Shown here: one piece after another, positions 50,750-59,996 of the stretch
Layout of the letters: every line of letters begins with the position of its first letter
Numbering within the stretch: the first letter of the stretch is position 1
Origin: an uncultured Prevotella sp.
GTDB taxonomy: Bacteria > Bacteroidota > Bacteroidia > Bacteroidales > Bacteroidaceae
Reading direction: 5' to 3'
NCBI GenBank assembly: GCA_905198745.1
Contig: CAJKDU010000001.1
Location: 62,001 to 126,000 of the forward strand
Length of the DNA: 64,000 nucleotides
Notes under the pieces: model-generated
Database searches by the model: none
What the model was told of the DNA's origin: nothing
What the model saw: the letters and a program-made list of their open reading frames with translations, nothing else
Program-made: the position numbers and the translations under genes

Positions 50750-52297
50750 ATGATCAAAGCTTTTGAGGATTTCGAAATATGGTTCGTCACAGGTGCACAG
50801 CTCCTCTACGGAGGTGACGCCGTGAAACAAGTAGACGGGCACTCCAAGGAGATGGTAGACGGCTTGAACCAGTCTGGCAGACTTCCCATTAAAGTGGTTT
50901 ATAAAGGCACTGCCAACAATACACATGAAGTGGCAGACGTAATGGCGGCAGCCAACAACGAAAAGAAGTGCGTGGGTGTCATCACATGGATGCACACATT
51001 CTCACCTGCCAAGATGTGGATACATGGTCTGCAGATTCTGCGCAAGCCATTGCTCCACCTCCACACGCAATACAATCAGCACATTCCTTATGAGACAATG
51101 GATATGGACTTCATGAACCTCAACCAGAGTGCTCACGGAGACCGCGAGTATGCCCATATCCTGTCCAGACTCCGCAAGCCACGCAAGACGGTCATCGGCT
51201 ACTGGAAAGACGCCAAGACCCAAGACCACATTGCCGTTTGGGAACGCGTGTGCGCTGCCTGGGCTGACGCTCAGGATTGTCTCATCCTGCGCTTCGGTGA
51301 CCAAATGAACAACGTGGCTGTAACCGATGGCGACAAGGTGGCTGCCGAACAAGTGCTGGGCTATCACGTTGACTATTGCCCATTCTCAACCGTGATGCAG
51401 TATTTCGACCAAATCAAGGACGAGGATGTGACAGCACTGGTGAAAGACTTGTACTTCAAGCAATACACGGTGGCAGAAGAACTGAAAGACGAAAGCACAG
51501 AAGCCTACCGCAAAATCTGGAATGCAGCCAAAGCCGAACTCACATTGCGAGCCGTACTCAAAGCTTTCGGTGCAAAGGGATTCACTACAAACTTTGATGA
51601 CTTGGGCGACTACAACGTGGAAGAAACAGGCAGAGGATTCGACCAAATTCCGGGTCTTGCCTCGCAGCGACTGATGCACGACGGCTACGGATTCGGTGCC
51701 GAAGGCGACTGGAAGAGTGCCGCTCTCTATCGCACCACCTGGTTCATGAGCCAAGGACTGGAAGGCGGAACATCATTCCTTGAGGACTACACGCTCAATT
51801 TCGACGGAGAGAACACGTCTATCCTTGAATCCCACATGCTCGAAATCAACCCAGACATCTCGGAGGAGGAAAAGCCAAGACTGGAAGTGCATTTCCTCGG
51901 CATTGGCATCCGCAAAACACAAACCGCCCGACTGGTCTTCACTACCAAACAGGGACACGGCGTGACAGCTACCATCGTGGATATGGGAAACCGTTTCAGG
52001 CTCATTTCCAACGACGTGAATCTCATCAAGAGCAAGCCTCTGCCCAAACTGCCAGTGGCTTCGGCACTGTGGATTCCAGAACCTACATTCGAGGTAGGTG
52101 TAGGATGCTGGATGAATGCCGGAGGCACACACCATTCGTGCTTCGGTTTCGGACTGACCGACGAGTATTGGCGCGACTATGCAGAAATTGCAGACATAGA
52201 ATGTTGCATCATCAACAAGGACACTGACTATGAGCGTTTTCGCCAAGACTTGCGCGTAAACGAAGTATACTATATGCTGAACAAGGCATTAAGATAA
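50750..52297 (+). CDS. araA: L-arabinose isomerase
   Basis: 515 aa. The start at 50750 (MIKAFEDFEIWFVTGAQLLYG) matches the usual N-terminus; the frame extends upstream to 50684 across a small hairpin (50682-50701, CCGTGAA/TTCACGG). Active-site segments include TWMHTFSPAKMWI, QYNQHIPYETMDMDFMNLNQ, the Glu in EGGTSFLEDYT and the late His in GGTHHSCF. It isomerises L-arabinose to L-ribulose with Mn2+ in the cytosol. The 88-bp gap to araD with the hairpin may fine-tune expression. Confidence 0.96.
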   Translation: MIKAFEDFEIWFVTGAQLLYGGDAVKQVDGHSKEMVDGLNQSGRLPIKVVYKGTANNTHEVADVMAAANNEKKCVGVITWMHTFSPAKMWIHGLQILRKPLLHLHTQYNQHIPYETMDMDFMNLNQSAHGDREYAHILSRLRKPRKTVIGYWKDAKTQDHIAVWERVCAAWADAQDCLILRFGDQMNNVAVTDGDKVAAEQVLGYHVDYCPFSTVMQYFDQIKDEDVTALVKDLYFKQYTVAEELKDESTEAYRKIWNAAKAELTLRAVLKAFGAKGFTTNFDDLGDYNVEETGRGFDQIPGLASQRLMHDGYGFGAEGDWKSAALYRTTWFMSQGLEGGTSFLEDYTLNFDGENTSILESHMLEINPDISEEEKPRLEVHFLGIGIRKTQTARLVFTTKQGHGVTATIVDMGNRFRLISNDVNLIKSKPLPKLPVASALWIPEPTFEVGVGCWMNAGGTHHSCFGFGLTDEYWRDYAEIADIECCIINKDTDYERFRQDLRVNEVYYMLNKALR

Positions 52298-52320
52298 ACA
52301 AGAAAACAAAAGGCAGAAAC

Positions 52321-53922
52321 ATGACACAACCAAATGCAAAGACAACCATCGAGAGTGGCAACGCCATTCTCGGCATTGAGTTCGGTTCCACCCGAATCAA
52401 GGCTGTCTTGATAGACGCGAACAATACTCCCATAGCCCAAGGGGCGCACGAATGGGAGAACCAACTCGAAGATGGAATATGGACCTACAGTACGGAAGCC
52501 ATCTGGTACGGACTGCAAAACTGTTACGCCAACCTGCGCGATAACGTGAAAAGACTCTATGACACGGAAATAGAACACTTGTCGGCCATCGGCATCAGTG
52601 CCATGATGCACGGATACATGGCGTTCGACAAGAACCAGGATATTCTCGTGCCGTTCAGGACATGGCGCAACACCAACACAGGAGAAGCAGCCAAACAGTT
52701 GTCGGAACTATTCCATTTCAACATTCCCCTTCGTTGGAGCATCAGCCATCTTTACCAGGCTATCCTCAACCAAGAACCACACGTAAAAGACATTGACTTC
52801 CTCACCACTCTGGCGGGCTACATTCATTGGCAACTCACCGGACAGAAGGTCTTGGGCATTGGCGATGCATCGGGCATGCTCCCTATTGATGCCCAGACCA
52901 AGCAGTATTCTGCCCCAATGGTGGAAAAGTTCAACAAACTCATTGCCAACAAGAATCTGGGATGGACTCTGCTCGACATTCTTCCATCCATTCTCAACGC
53001 AGGCGCCGATGCAGGCATACTGACCGAAGAAGGCGCACGACGCCTGGATGTGTCGGGACACCTCAAGGCAGGGTGTCCGCTCTGTCCTCCGGAAGGCGAC
53101 GCAGGAACAGGAATGGTGGCTACGAATGCCGTGCGGCCACGCACAGGCAACGTGTCGGCCGGAACATCATCCTTTTCGATGATTGTCCTTGAGAAGGATC
53201 TCTCACAGCCCTACGAACCTATTGACATGGTGACCACACCCGACGGCAGTCCGGTAGCCATGGTGCATTGCAACAACTGTACATCTGATCTCAATGCATG
53301 GGTCGGCATGTTCAAGGAGTTCCAAATGCTCATGGGACATCCTGTAGACATGGACGACATCTTCGACAAGCTCTATCATCATGCCCTCGAAGGTGACGCA
53401 GACTGTGGAGGAATGGTGGCTTACAACTATTTCTCCGGAGAGCCTATAACAGGCCTCAGCGAAGGAAGACCTCTTTTCGTCCGCTCCGCCAACGACAAGT
53501 TCTCACTGGCCAACTTCATGCGTGCCAACCTTTATGCATCGGTGGCTGTACTGAAAATCGGCAACGACATTCTCTTTAACAAAGAACATGTGAAAGTTGA
53601 CCGCATCACGGGGCATGGCGGACTCTTCAAGACCAAAGGTGTGGGACAGCGCATCCTTGCCGCTGCCATCAACTCACCCATCTCTGTTATGGAAACGGCC
53701 GGTGAAGGCGGCGCATGGGGCATCGCCCTGTTGGCAGCCTACGAGGTGAACAACGAAAAACATCTGTCGCTTGCCGACTGGCTCGACGAGCAAGTGTTTG
53801 CCGGCAACACGGGCGAAGAAATCGCCCCCACCACAGCCGACGTGGAAGGCTTCAATGCTTATATCAAGAATTATGAGGCAGGATTGCCCATTGAGCAGGC
53901 TGCCGTCAATTGCAAGAAATAG
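52321..53922 (+). CDS. araB: FGGY-family L-ribulokinase
   Basis: 533 aa. N-terminal ATPase motif GIEFGSTRIKAVLID (about 18-32), substrate region GISAMMHGYMAF, and the C-terminal domain with GNVSAGTSSFSMI and ITGHGGLFKTKGVGQRILAAAI. The sequence is of the Bacteroidetes type, which is annotated either as xylulokinase-like or ribulokinase. Position directly after araA and araD supports L-ribulose as the substrate (inference). It ends 11 bp before a strong terminator, closing the operon. Confidence 0.9.
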   Translation: MTQPNAKTTIESGNAILGIEFGSTRIKAVLIDANNTPIAQGAHEWENQLEDGIWTYSTEAIWYGLQNCYANLRDNVKRLYDTEIEHLSAIGISAMMHGYMAFDKNQDILVPFRTWRNTNTGEAAKQLSELFHFNIPLRWSISHLYQAILNQEPHVKDIDFLTTLAGYIHWQLTGQKVLGIGDASGMLPIDAQTKQYSAPMVEKFNKLIANKNLGWTLLDILPSILNAGADAGILTEEGARRLDVSGHLKAGCPLCPPEGDAGTGMVATNAVRPRTGNVSAGTSSFSMIVLEKDLSQPYEPIDMVTTPDGSPVAMVHCNNCTSDLNAWVGMFKEFQMLMGHPVDMDDIFDKLYHHALEGDADCGGMVAYNYFSGEPITGLSEGRPLFVRSANDKFSLANFMRANLYASVAVLKIGNDILFNKEHVKVDRITGHGGLFKTKGVGQRILAAAINSPISVMETAGEGGAWGIALLAAYEVNNEKHLSLADWLDEQVFAGNTGEEIAPTTADVEGFNAYIKNYEAGLPIEQAAVNCKK

Positions 53923-53933
53923 CCACAAATACC

Positions 53934-53980
53934 AAGACGCGGTGCACTCGCTGGCGCGGAAGTGCATCGCGTCTTTTTTA
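53934..53980 (+). terminator. Rho-independent terminator after araB
   Basis: AGACGCG.TGCACT pairs with AGTGCA.CGCGTCT (stem 53935-53974), followed by TTTTTTA. Confidence 0.88.
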
Positions 53981-54103
53981 TTTTTCAGTGAACCCTCACG
54001 CGCCTACGTACTATCATTGACAGAGAGCTACATAAATCGGTTTGACACAGCAACATGACTGTACAAACGCTACAAGACTCTCATACAAAAACAATCAGCG
54101 ACA

Positions 54104-55672
54104 ATGAAAAAACTCATTACCACCGCCCTACTCTCAGCGGCTTGCACATTAGGCATTCAGGCTCAGAATGCCACAGCCACCATACATGTGAACGAGGGCA
54201 AGCAAAAGATATACAAAGAGATTTACGGACAGTTTGCCGAGCACCTCGGTTCTTGTATTTACGGAGGCCTTTGGGTTGGAGAAAACTCCAAGATTCCCAA
54301 CATCAAGGGCTATAGAAAAGATGTGTTCGAAGCGCTCAAGGCCCTACAGGTGCCCGTACTGCGTTGGCCTGGCGGATGTTTTGCCGACGAATACCATTGG
54401 ATGGACGGCATTGGTCCCAAAGACAAGCGTCCCAAGATGCAGAACAACAACTGGGGCGGAACAATAGAAGACAACTCATTCGGCACCCACGAGTTTCTGA
54501 ATCTCTGCGAAATGCTCGGCTGCGAACCATACATCAGTGGAAATGTGGGCAGCGGCACAGTGGAAGAACTCGCCAAATGGGTGGAATACATGACCAGCGA
54601 CGGCGACACGCCAATGGCCAAGCTGCGCAGACAGAACGGCAGAGAGAAATCATGGAATGTGAAATTCCTCGGCGTGGGCAATGAAAGCTGGGGATGCGGC
54701 GGAAGCATGCGTCCCGACTATTATGCCGACCTCTACAGACGCTACGCCACCTACTGCCGCAACTACGACGGCCACCAACTCTATAAGATTGCCAGTGGAG
54801 CCAGCGACTACGACTACAACTGGACCAAAGTACTCATGAATCAGGTGGGCAACCGCATGAACGGCATCAGCCTGCACTACTACACCGTGAGCGGATGGAC
54901 AGGAAGCAAGGGGTCCGCTACCAAATTCAATGGCGATGACTATTACTGGACATTGGGCAAGAGCCTCGGCATAGAAGACGTCATCAAGAAGCACGAAGCC
55001 ATAATGGACCAAAAAGACCCCAAGAAGAAAATCGGACTGCTCGTTGACGAATGGGGAACCTGGTGGGACGAGGAACCCGGCACCATCCCAGGGCATCTCT
55101 ATCAGCAGAACTCCATGCGTGACGCTTTCGTTGCAGCCCTCACGCTCAACGTGTTCCACCGCCACACAGACCGCATACGCATGGCCAACATCGCTCAGGT
55201 GGTGAACGTGCTGCAGTCTATGATTCTCACGGACCAGAAGGACAACGGCCACATGGTGCTCACACCAACCTACCATGTATTCAAGATGTATAAAGGATTC
55301 CAAGAGGCCACCTATCTGCCCACAGACATTAAATGCGACAGCATTCTGGCTCGTGGAGATTCACACGCCAAGGATGGAAGGAAAATACCACTTGTGAGCG
55401 TATCGGCAGCCAAGCAAAAAGATGGAGCAATCATCGTTTCGCTGGTGAACATCAGCCTGGACAAGATGCAAGAAGTGGCCATCTCGCTGGACGGTGCCAA
55501 CAAAAAGACTGCTACAGGAGAAATACTCACCTGCAAGAACGTAAGCGATTTCAACGACTTTGAACATCCGGAAGTGGTTAAGCCCGCCTCGTTCACAGGA
55601 ACAAAGATAAGCAAAACCGGGATAAAAGTGAAGCTTCCCGCCAAATCGATTGTGGTACTCACCCTGAAATAG
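54104..55672 (+). CDS. GH51 alpha-L-arabinofuranosidase
   Basis: 522 aa with a signal peptide (MKKLITTALLSAACTLGIQA). Features of GH51: YGQFAEHLG, RWPGGCFADEYHW, the acid/base Glu in GVGNESWGCGG (about residue 193) and the nucleophile Glu in LLVDEWGTWWD (about 312); the C-terminal beta-sandwich ends in PAKSIVVLTLK. It releases terminal L-arabinose from arabinan or arabinoxylan oligosaccharides, probably in the periplasm. It lies after the ara operon terminator and shares its direction, so it is a separate unit of the same pathway. A gapped inverted repeat (54039-54067, GTTTG...CAAAC) before the start is a candidate operator only. Confidence 0.93.
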   Translation: MKKLITTALLSAACTLGIQAQNATATIHVNEGKQKIYKEIYGQFAEHLGSCIYGGLWVGENSKIPNIKGYRKDVFEALKALQVPVLRWPGGCFADEYHWMDGIGPKDKRPKMQNNNWGGTIEDNSFGTHEFLNLCEMLGCEPYISGNVGSGTVEELAKWVEYMTSDGDTPMAKLRRQNGREKSWNVKFLGVGNESWGCGGSMRPDYYADLYRRYATYCRNYDGHQLYKIASGASDYDYNWTKVLMNQVGNRMNGISLHYYTVSGWTGSKGSATKFNGDDYYWTLGKSLGIEDVIKKHEAIMDQKDPKKKIGLLVDEWGTWWDEEPGTIPGHLYQQNSMRDAFVAALTLNVFHRHTDRIRMANIAQVVNVLQSMILTDQKDNGHMVLTPTYHVFKMYKGFQEATYLPTDIKCDSILARGDSHAKDGRKIPLVSVSAAKQKDGAIIVSLVNISLDKMQEVAISLDGANKKTATGEILTCKNVSDFNDFEHPEVVKPASFTGTKISKTGIKVKLPAKSIVVLTLK

Positions 55673-55684
55673 CATCGCAATAAT

Positions 55685-55715
55685 TTTGCAGATACACTGA
55701 AAACAACTAACTTTG
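55685..55715 (+). promoter_or_regulatory. Transketolase gene promoter, Bacteroidetes type
   Basis: TTTG (55685-55688), a 19-nt spacer and TAACTTTG (55708-55715), 37 bp before the start codon. Confidence 0.8.
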
Positions 55716-55752
55716 TAAGCAAGTTAGGATAATAACAAAAATACCATATAAC

Positions 55753-57765
55753 ATGAACGACAAGAATTTAATGAATCATGCTGCGGACAACATCCGCATT
55801 CTGGCATCTTCAATGGTTGAAAAAGCCAAGTCTGGACACCCGGGCGGCGCTATGGGTGGAGCCGACTTCATCAACGTGCTCTTCTCGGAGTTCCTCGTTT
55901 GGGACCCAGAAAACCCGTCATGGGAAGGACGCGACCGCTTCTTCCTTGATCCAGGACACATGTCGCCGATGCTCTACTCGGCACTGGCACTCCAGGGCAA
56001 GTTTACCCTTGACGAGCTGAAAGAATTCCGCCAGTGGGGGTCACCCACTCCCGGACACCCTGAACGTGACATCAAACGGGGCATTGAAAACACCTCCGGT
56101 CCACTCGGACAGGGACACACTTTCGCAGCCGGAGCTGCTGTGGCAGAAAAATTCTTGGAGGCTCGACTCGGTCACGAAGTGATGCAGCACAAGGTGTATG
56201 CCTACATATCAGACGGAGGTGTAGAGGAAGAAATTTCCCAGGGCACAGGTCGTCTGGCTGGCATCCTCGGACTGAACAACCTCATCATGTTCTATGACTC
56301 CAACGACATCCAGCTCTCGACAGAGTGCAAGGAAGTGATGAATGAAGACACAGAGGCCAAGTATCGTGCCTGGGGATGGAACGTGACCGTTATCAACGGT
56401 AATGATCCAGACGAGATCCGCAAGGCTCTTGCCGACGCACAGAAAGAGCAGACCCACCCCACCCTCATCATTGGAAAGACAATAATGGGCAAAGGCGCAC
56501 GCCAGGCCGATGGCTCAAGCTATGAGCACAGCATCAAGACACACGGAGCACCTCTGGGTGGCGACGCCTATGTGAACACAATCAAAAACCTGGGCGGTGA
56601 CCCCGAGAATCCATTCGTTATCTTCCCCGATGTAGAAAAGCTCTATGCCGACCGTCGCGAAGAACTGAAAAAGATTGTTGCCGAGCGTCATGCACAGGAA
56701 AAGGCATGGGCACAGGCCAACCCGGAGAAGGCTGCACAGATGAAAGAATGGTTCAGCGGACATGCTCCCAAAGTGGACTGGACGGCCGTGGTGCAGAAGG
56801 AAGGAAGTGCCACACGTGCAGCTTCCTCTGCCTGCCTCGGCGTTTTGGCAGAACAGGTTCCCAACATGATTTGTTCTTCAGCCGACCTTTCCAACTCCGA
56901 CAAGACCGACGGATTCCTCAAAAAGACCCATGCACTCACAGCAGACGACTTCTCTGGAGCCTTCTTCCAGGCAGGAGTGAGCGAACTCACCATGGCTTGC
57001 ATGTGCATCGGTATGTATCTTCACGGTGGTGTCATACCTGCTTGCGGCACATTCTTCGTTTTCTCTGATTACATGAAACCAGCAGCCCGTCTGGCAGCTC
57101 TGATGGAAGTGCCTATCAAGTTTATATGGACTCACGATGCCTTCCGCGTGGGTGAAGACGGCCCTACGCACGAGCCTGTGGAACAGGAAGCACAGATTCG
57201 CTTGATGGAGAAACTGAAAAACCATCATGGACAGGACAGCATCCGCGTGTTCCGTCCTGCCGACGCCGACGAAACTACCGTATGCTGGGCCATGGCTATG
57301 GAAAACATGAGCACGCCAACAGCACTCATCTTCTCACGCCAGAACATAGCCAAGCTGCCTGCAGGAACCGATTACGAGCAGGCTCGCAAAGGTGCCTACA
57401 TTGTAGCAGGTTCCGATGCCGACTTCGACGTCATCCTCCTGGCAAGCGGTTCGGAAGTATCCACGCTTGTAGCCGGTGCTGAATTGCTTCGCAAGGATGG
57501 TGTAAAAGTCCGTATTGTAAGCGTGCCTTCCGAAGGATTGTTCCGCTCACAAAGCAAGGACTATCAGAATCAGATTCTCCCTCAAGGTGCCAAGATATTC
57601 GGCATGACAGCAGGATTGCCCGTAACCCTCGAGGGACTGGTTGGAACCAACGGCAAAGTTTGGGGCATGCCAAGCTTCGGTTTCTCTGCGCCCTACAAGG
57701 TGCTTGACGAGAAGCTCGGCTTCACTGCTGAAAACGTGTACAAGCAAGTAAAGGAAATGTTGTAA
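55753..57765 (+). CDS. tkt: Transketolase
   Basis: 670 aa. The thiamine diphosphate domain has the GxGxxE/N-type signature GDG-like region (YISDGGVEEEI, then LIMFYDSNDIQLS). Also seen are SGHPGGAMGGADFINVLFSE near residue 25, GHMSPMLYSALAL, GPLGQGHTFAAGAA and the pyrimidine-domain segment WTHDAFRVGEDGPTHEP near 460. It moves two-carbon units between pentose and triose/hexose phosphates, taking up xylulose-5-phosphate from the arabinose pathway. Own promoter; a partial terminator separates it from rpiB. Confidence 0.96.
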   Translation: MNDKNLMNHAADNIRILASSMVEKAKSGHPGGAMGGADFINVLFSEFLVWDPENPSWEGRDRFFLDPGHMSPMLYSALALQGKFTLDELKEFRQWGSPTPGHPERDIKRGIENTSGPLGQGHTFAAGAAVAEKFLEARLGHEVMQHKVYAYISDGGVEEEISQGTGRLAGILGLNNLIMFYDSNDIQLSTECKEVMNEDTEAKYRAWGWNVTVINGNDPDEIRKALADAQKEQTHPTLIIGKTIMGKGARQADGSSYEHSIKTHGAPLGGDAYVNTIKNLGGDPENPFVIFPDVEKLYADRREELKKIVAERHAQEKAWAQANPEKAAQMKEWFSGHAPKVDWTAVVQKEGSATRAASSACLGVLAEQVPNMICSSADLSNSDKTDGFLKKTHALTADDFSGAFFQAGVSELTMACMCIGMYLHGGVIPACGTFFVFSDYMKPAARLAALMEVPIKFIWTHDAFRVGEDGPTHEPVEQEAQIRLMEKLKNHHGQDSIRVFRPADADETTVCWAMAMENMSTPTALIFSRQNIAKLPAGTDYEQARKGAYIVAGSDADFDVILLASGSEVSTLVAGAELLRKDGVKVRIVSVPSEGLFRSQSKDYQNQILPQGAKIFGMTAGLPVTLEGLVGTNGKVWGMPSFGFSAPYKVLDEKLGFTAENVYKQVKEML

Positions 57766-57780
57766 ACATTCCTCATATAC

Positions 57781-57822
57781 AAGACCTTTCGCGGGGAGAA
57801 ACAATTCTCTGCGAAAGGTCTT
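57781..57822 (+). terminator. Terminator hairpin between tkt and rpiB
   Basis: AAGACCTTTCGC and its complement (57781-57792 with 57811-57822) enclose an inner GAGAA/TTCTC helix. The trailing T-run is short (TTTCAG), so read-through into rpiB 33 bp later is plausible. Confidence 0.75.
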
Positions 57823-57854
57823 TCAGTTAAAAACCTTTTAAACTCTTAAGGCTT

Positions 57855-58298
57855 ATGGAAATCAAAAAAGTAGGACTCGCTTGCGACCACGCAGGCTTTG
57901 CACTGAAGAAATTTGTCATTCAGTATCTCGAAGAACACGGCTATCCCTACAAGGACTATGGCACATACAGTGACATGAGTTGCGACTACCCTGACTTTGG
58001 CCACGCATTGGCTGAAGGGATAGAAAGCGGCGAAGTATATCCAGGCATAGGCATCTGCGGTAGCGGAGAAGGCATGTGCATGACCCTCAACAAGCATCAG
58101 CAAGTGAGAGCCGGTCTGTGTTGGACGCCCGAGATTTCGCATCTCATCCGCCAGCACAACGATGCCAATGTACTTGTTATGCCCGGCAGATTCATCGACA
58201 ACACTACTGCTGCCCAAATCATGGACGAATTCTTCCATACTTCATTTGAAGGCGGTCGTCACGAAAGACGAGTGGAAAAAATTGCCTTACACAAGTAG
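57855..58298 (+). CDS. rpiB: Ribose-5-phosphate isomerase B
   Basis: 147 aa. RpiB/LacAB family motifs: LACDHAGFALK near the N-terminus, the anion-hole region GICGSGEGMCMTLNK (about 62-76, Cys as catalytic base) and ISHLIRQHNDANVLVMPGRFI. It interconverts ribose-5-phosphate and ribulose-5-phosphate in the pentose phosphate pathway, matching transketolase upstream. No promoter is seen in the 89-bp gap, so it is probably expressed by read-through from tkt. Confidence 0.95.
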   Translation: MEIKKVGLACDHAGFALKKFVIQYLEEHGYPYKDYGTYSDMSCDYPDFGHALAEGIESGEVYPGIGICGSGEGMCMTLNKHQQVRAGLCWTPEISHLIRQHNDANVLVMPGRFIDNTTAAQIMDEFFHTSFEGGRHERRVEKIALHK

Positions 58299-58320
58299 AC
58301 AAGACAAACTTGAACTTAGC

Positions 58321-58366
58321 AGAAGCGCGTTACGCCCTATAATGAGGCATAACGCGCTTCTTTGTT
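58321..58366 (+). terminator. Rho-independent terminator after rpiB
   Basis: AGAAGCGCGTTA.GCC pairs with GGC.TAACGCGCTTCT (58321-58361), followed by TTGTTT. Confidence 0.88.
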
Positions 58367-58436
58367 TATTGAGTCCATCACAATCTTTGACAAACGTTAA
58401 TGTCATGGATGAAGGTAGACATCCGCTATCATCCGT

Positions 58437-58462
58437 CATTCAAGTAACAGACTACTTGAATG
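58437..58462. repeat. Perfect 10-bp inverted repeat
   Basis: CATTCAAGTA (58437-58446) and TACTTGAATG (58453-58462) with a 6-nt loop in the convergent gap between rpiB and the MATE gene. No T-run on either side. Confidence 0.6.
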
Positions 58463-58500
58463 TTAATGGCAGAGTAACAACCCGTTAATGGCAGAGTAAT
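58461..58500 (+). repeat. Interspersed repeat locus, two units
   Basis: Two direct copies of GTTAATGGCAGAGTAA (about 58463 and 58483), 20 bp apart, related to the repeats at 4617, 12929 and 35393. It lies in a convergent intergenic gap. Confidence 0.7.
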
Positions 58501-58559
58501 CCCAAGAACACCGCAACTCTTCCGGTTATTGTGATGCATCACTTGAATAGGGAATCTAC

Positions 58560-59912
58560 TTATGAGGATTGATGCAACAGCAATCGCTTGGTAGCAGAAT
58601 AGAACGCTATACACATCAAAACACTTGTCATCCCCCAAGAAATGGGATAGATGCTCAAGAGCGTGCCAAAGTCATGATGGTGGGGACTATACAGCACGAC
58701 CCACCCTATACGAACGAGACATGTGCCGAAAACAGTGATAACAGCAGGCAACAGTGACTTGCCCATACCACGCATCGAGGAACCGCAAATTTCATAGATG
58801 CAAGCTATCCATTGCAACGAGAGAGCAATGTCCATTCTCACTCTTCCGTAGTGTATCACCTCACTGTCGGTAGAGAAGAAATGAAGAAAGAAATCGTGCC
58901 AGCCGACAAAGAGCAGATTGGCCGAACCACAGGAAGCCATGGCCATGGCCAGACAAATCCAAAACACCCTCTTCACTCTGTCGTTCTTTCCAGCACCATA
59001 GTTCTGACCTATGAAACTGATGGCTGCGCCATCAAAAGCCACAACAAGAAAATAGCAATAGTACTCAAAGTTCAATGCAGCTGCCGATCCTGCAACAGCC
59101 GCAGAGCCATAACTGTTGATAGCGGATTGGAGGAAAACATTTGAAAAAGAAAATACCATGCTCTGTATGCCGGCTGGAACACCAATCTGAAGGATGCGTT
59201 TCAGTTCACTTCCATCTATTTTCAAAGCCTTGAAATTCAGTCGGTATGGATCTTTCTCGTGCATCAAAAGCAAAACGATACAAGCAGCACTCACGGCATT
59301 GGCTATGCCCGTAGCTATCGCCACACCTGCTACACCCATATGAAAGCATATGACAAACAAGAGATTCAGCACCGTATTGACAATGCCTGCCCCTAACAGG
59401 ATGTAGAGCGGACGGCGTGTATCGCCCATACTGCGGAGAACAGAGGCACCGAAATTAAAGATAAGAAAGAACGGTATGCCAAGAAAATAAATGCGCAGAT
59501 AAAGCACTGCCATATCAAGCACATCAGATGGTGTATCCATCATTTCGAGTATTGGCCGTGCTGCCAGCAATCCTAACACCAAAAGGAAAACACCTCCGAA
59601 AACACTCACCAGGGAAACCGTGCTGATGGCTTTGCGAATGCTCTGATGGTCATTTTGCCCAATGTGATTGGAAATAATGACATTGGCTCCCATAGAAATG
59701 CCGACAAAGAGATTGATGAGAAGATTGATGACCGGGCCGTTGCTACCTACAGCAGCCAGGGCCTGACTACTGGCAAAACGTCCCACCACAGCCACGTCGA
59801 CAGAGTTGAACAACTGCTGCAAGACACTGCTGGCTGCCAAGGGAAGAGCAAACTTCAATATCTTGACGAACAGAGATCCGTGGAGCATATCTATTTCATT
59901 GTTTCTTGCCAT
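58560..59912 (-). CDS. MATE-family multidrug efflux transporter
   Basis: 450 aa with twelve membrane helices. Two MATE repeats start with LKFALPLAASSVLQQLFNSVDVAVVG (quoted in part) and ILQIGVPAGIQSMVFSFSNVFLQSAINSYGSAAVAG (quoted in part), the expected pseudo-symmetric positions. It exports cationic compounds using Na+ or H+. The substrate is unknown. It lies 84 bp downstream of the Nim-like gene in the same direction and may be in the same transcript. Codon use and length are normal. Confidence 0.92.
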   Translation of the reverse strand: MARNNEIDMLHGSLFVKILKFALPLAASSVLQQLFNSVDVAVVGRFASSQALAAVGSNGPVINLLINLFVGISMGANVIISNHIGQNDHQSIRKAISTVSLVSVFGGVFLLVLGLLAARPILEMMDTPSDVLDMAVLYLRIYFLGIPFFLIFNFGASVLRSMGDTRRPLYILLGAGIVNTVLNLLFVICFHMGVAGVAIATGIANAVSAACIVLLLMHEKDPYRLNFKALKIDGSELKRILQIGVPAGIQSMVFSFSNVFLQSAINSYGSAAVAGSAAALNFEYYCYFLVVAFDGAAISFIGQNYGAGKNDRVKRVFWICLAMAMASCGSANLLFVGWHDFFLHFFSTDSEVIHYGRVRMDIALSLQWIACIYEICGSSMRGMGKSLLPAVITVFGTCLVRIGWVVLYSPHHHDFGTLLSIYPISWGMTSVLMCIAFYSATKRLLLHQSS

Positions 59913-59996
59913 ATCATGAATAATAAGTAATTATTTAGTGTTCGCTGAATTAATAAATGCCGCGGGCAGAACAAGGATGTACTACCCCTCACACAG

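Noticed and set aside
58569..59144. Plus-strand frames over the MATE gene
   Set aside because: They lie entirely within the MATE transporter coding region on the other strand and show no protein features.
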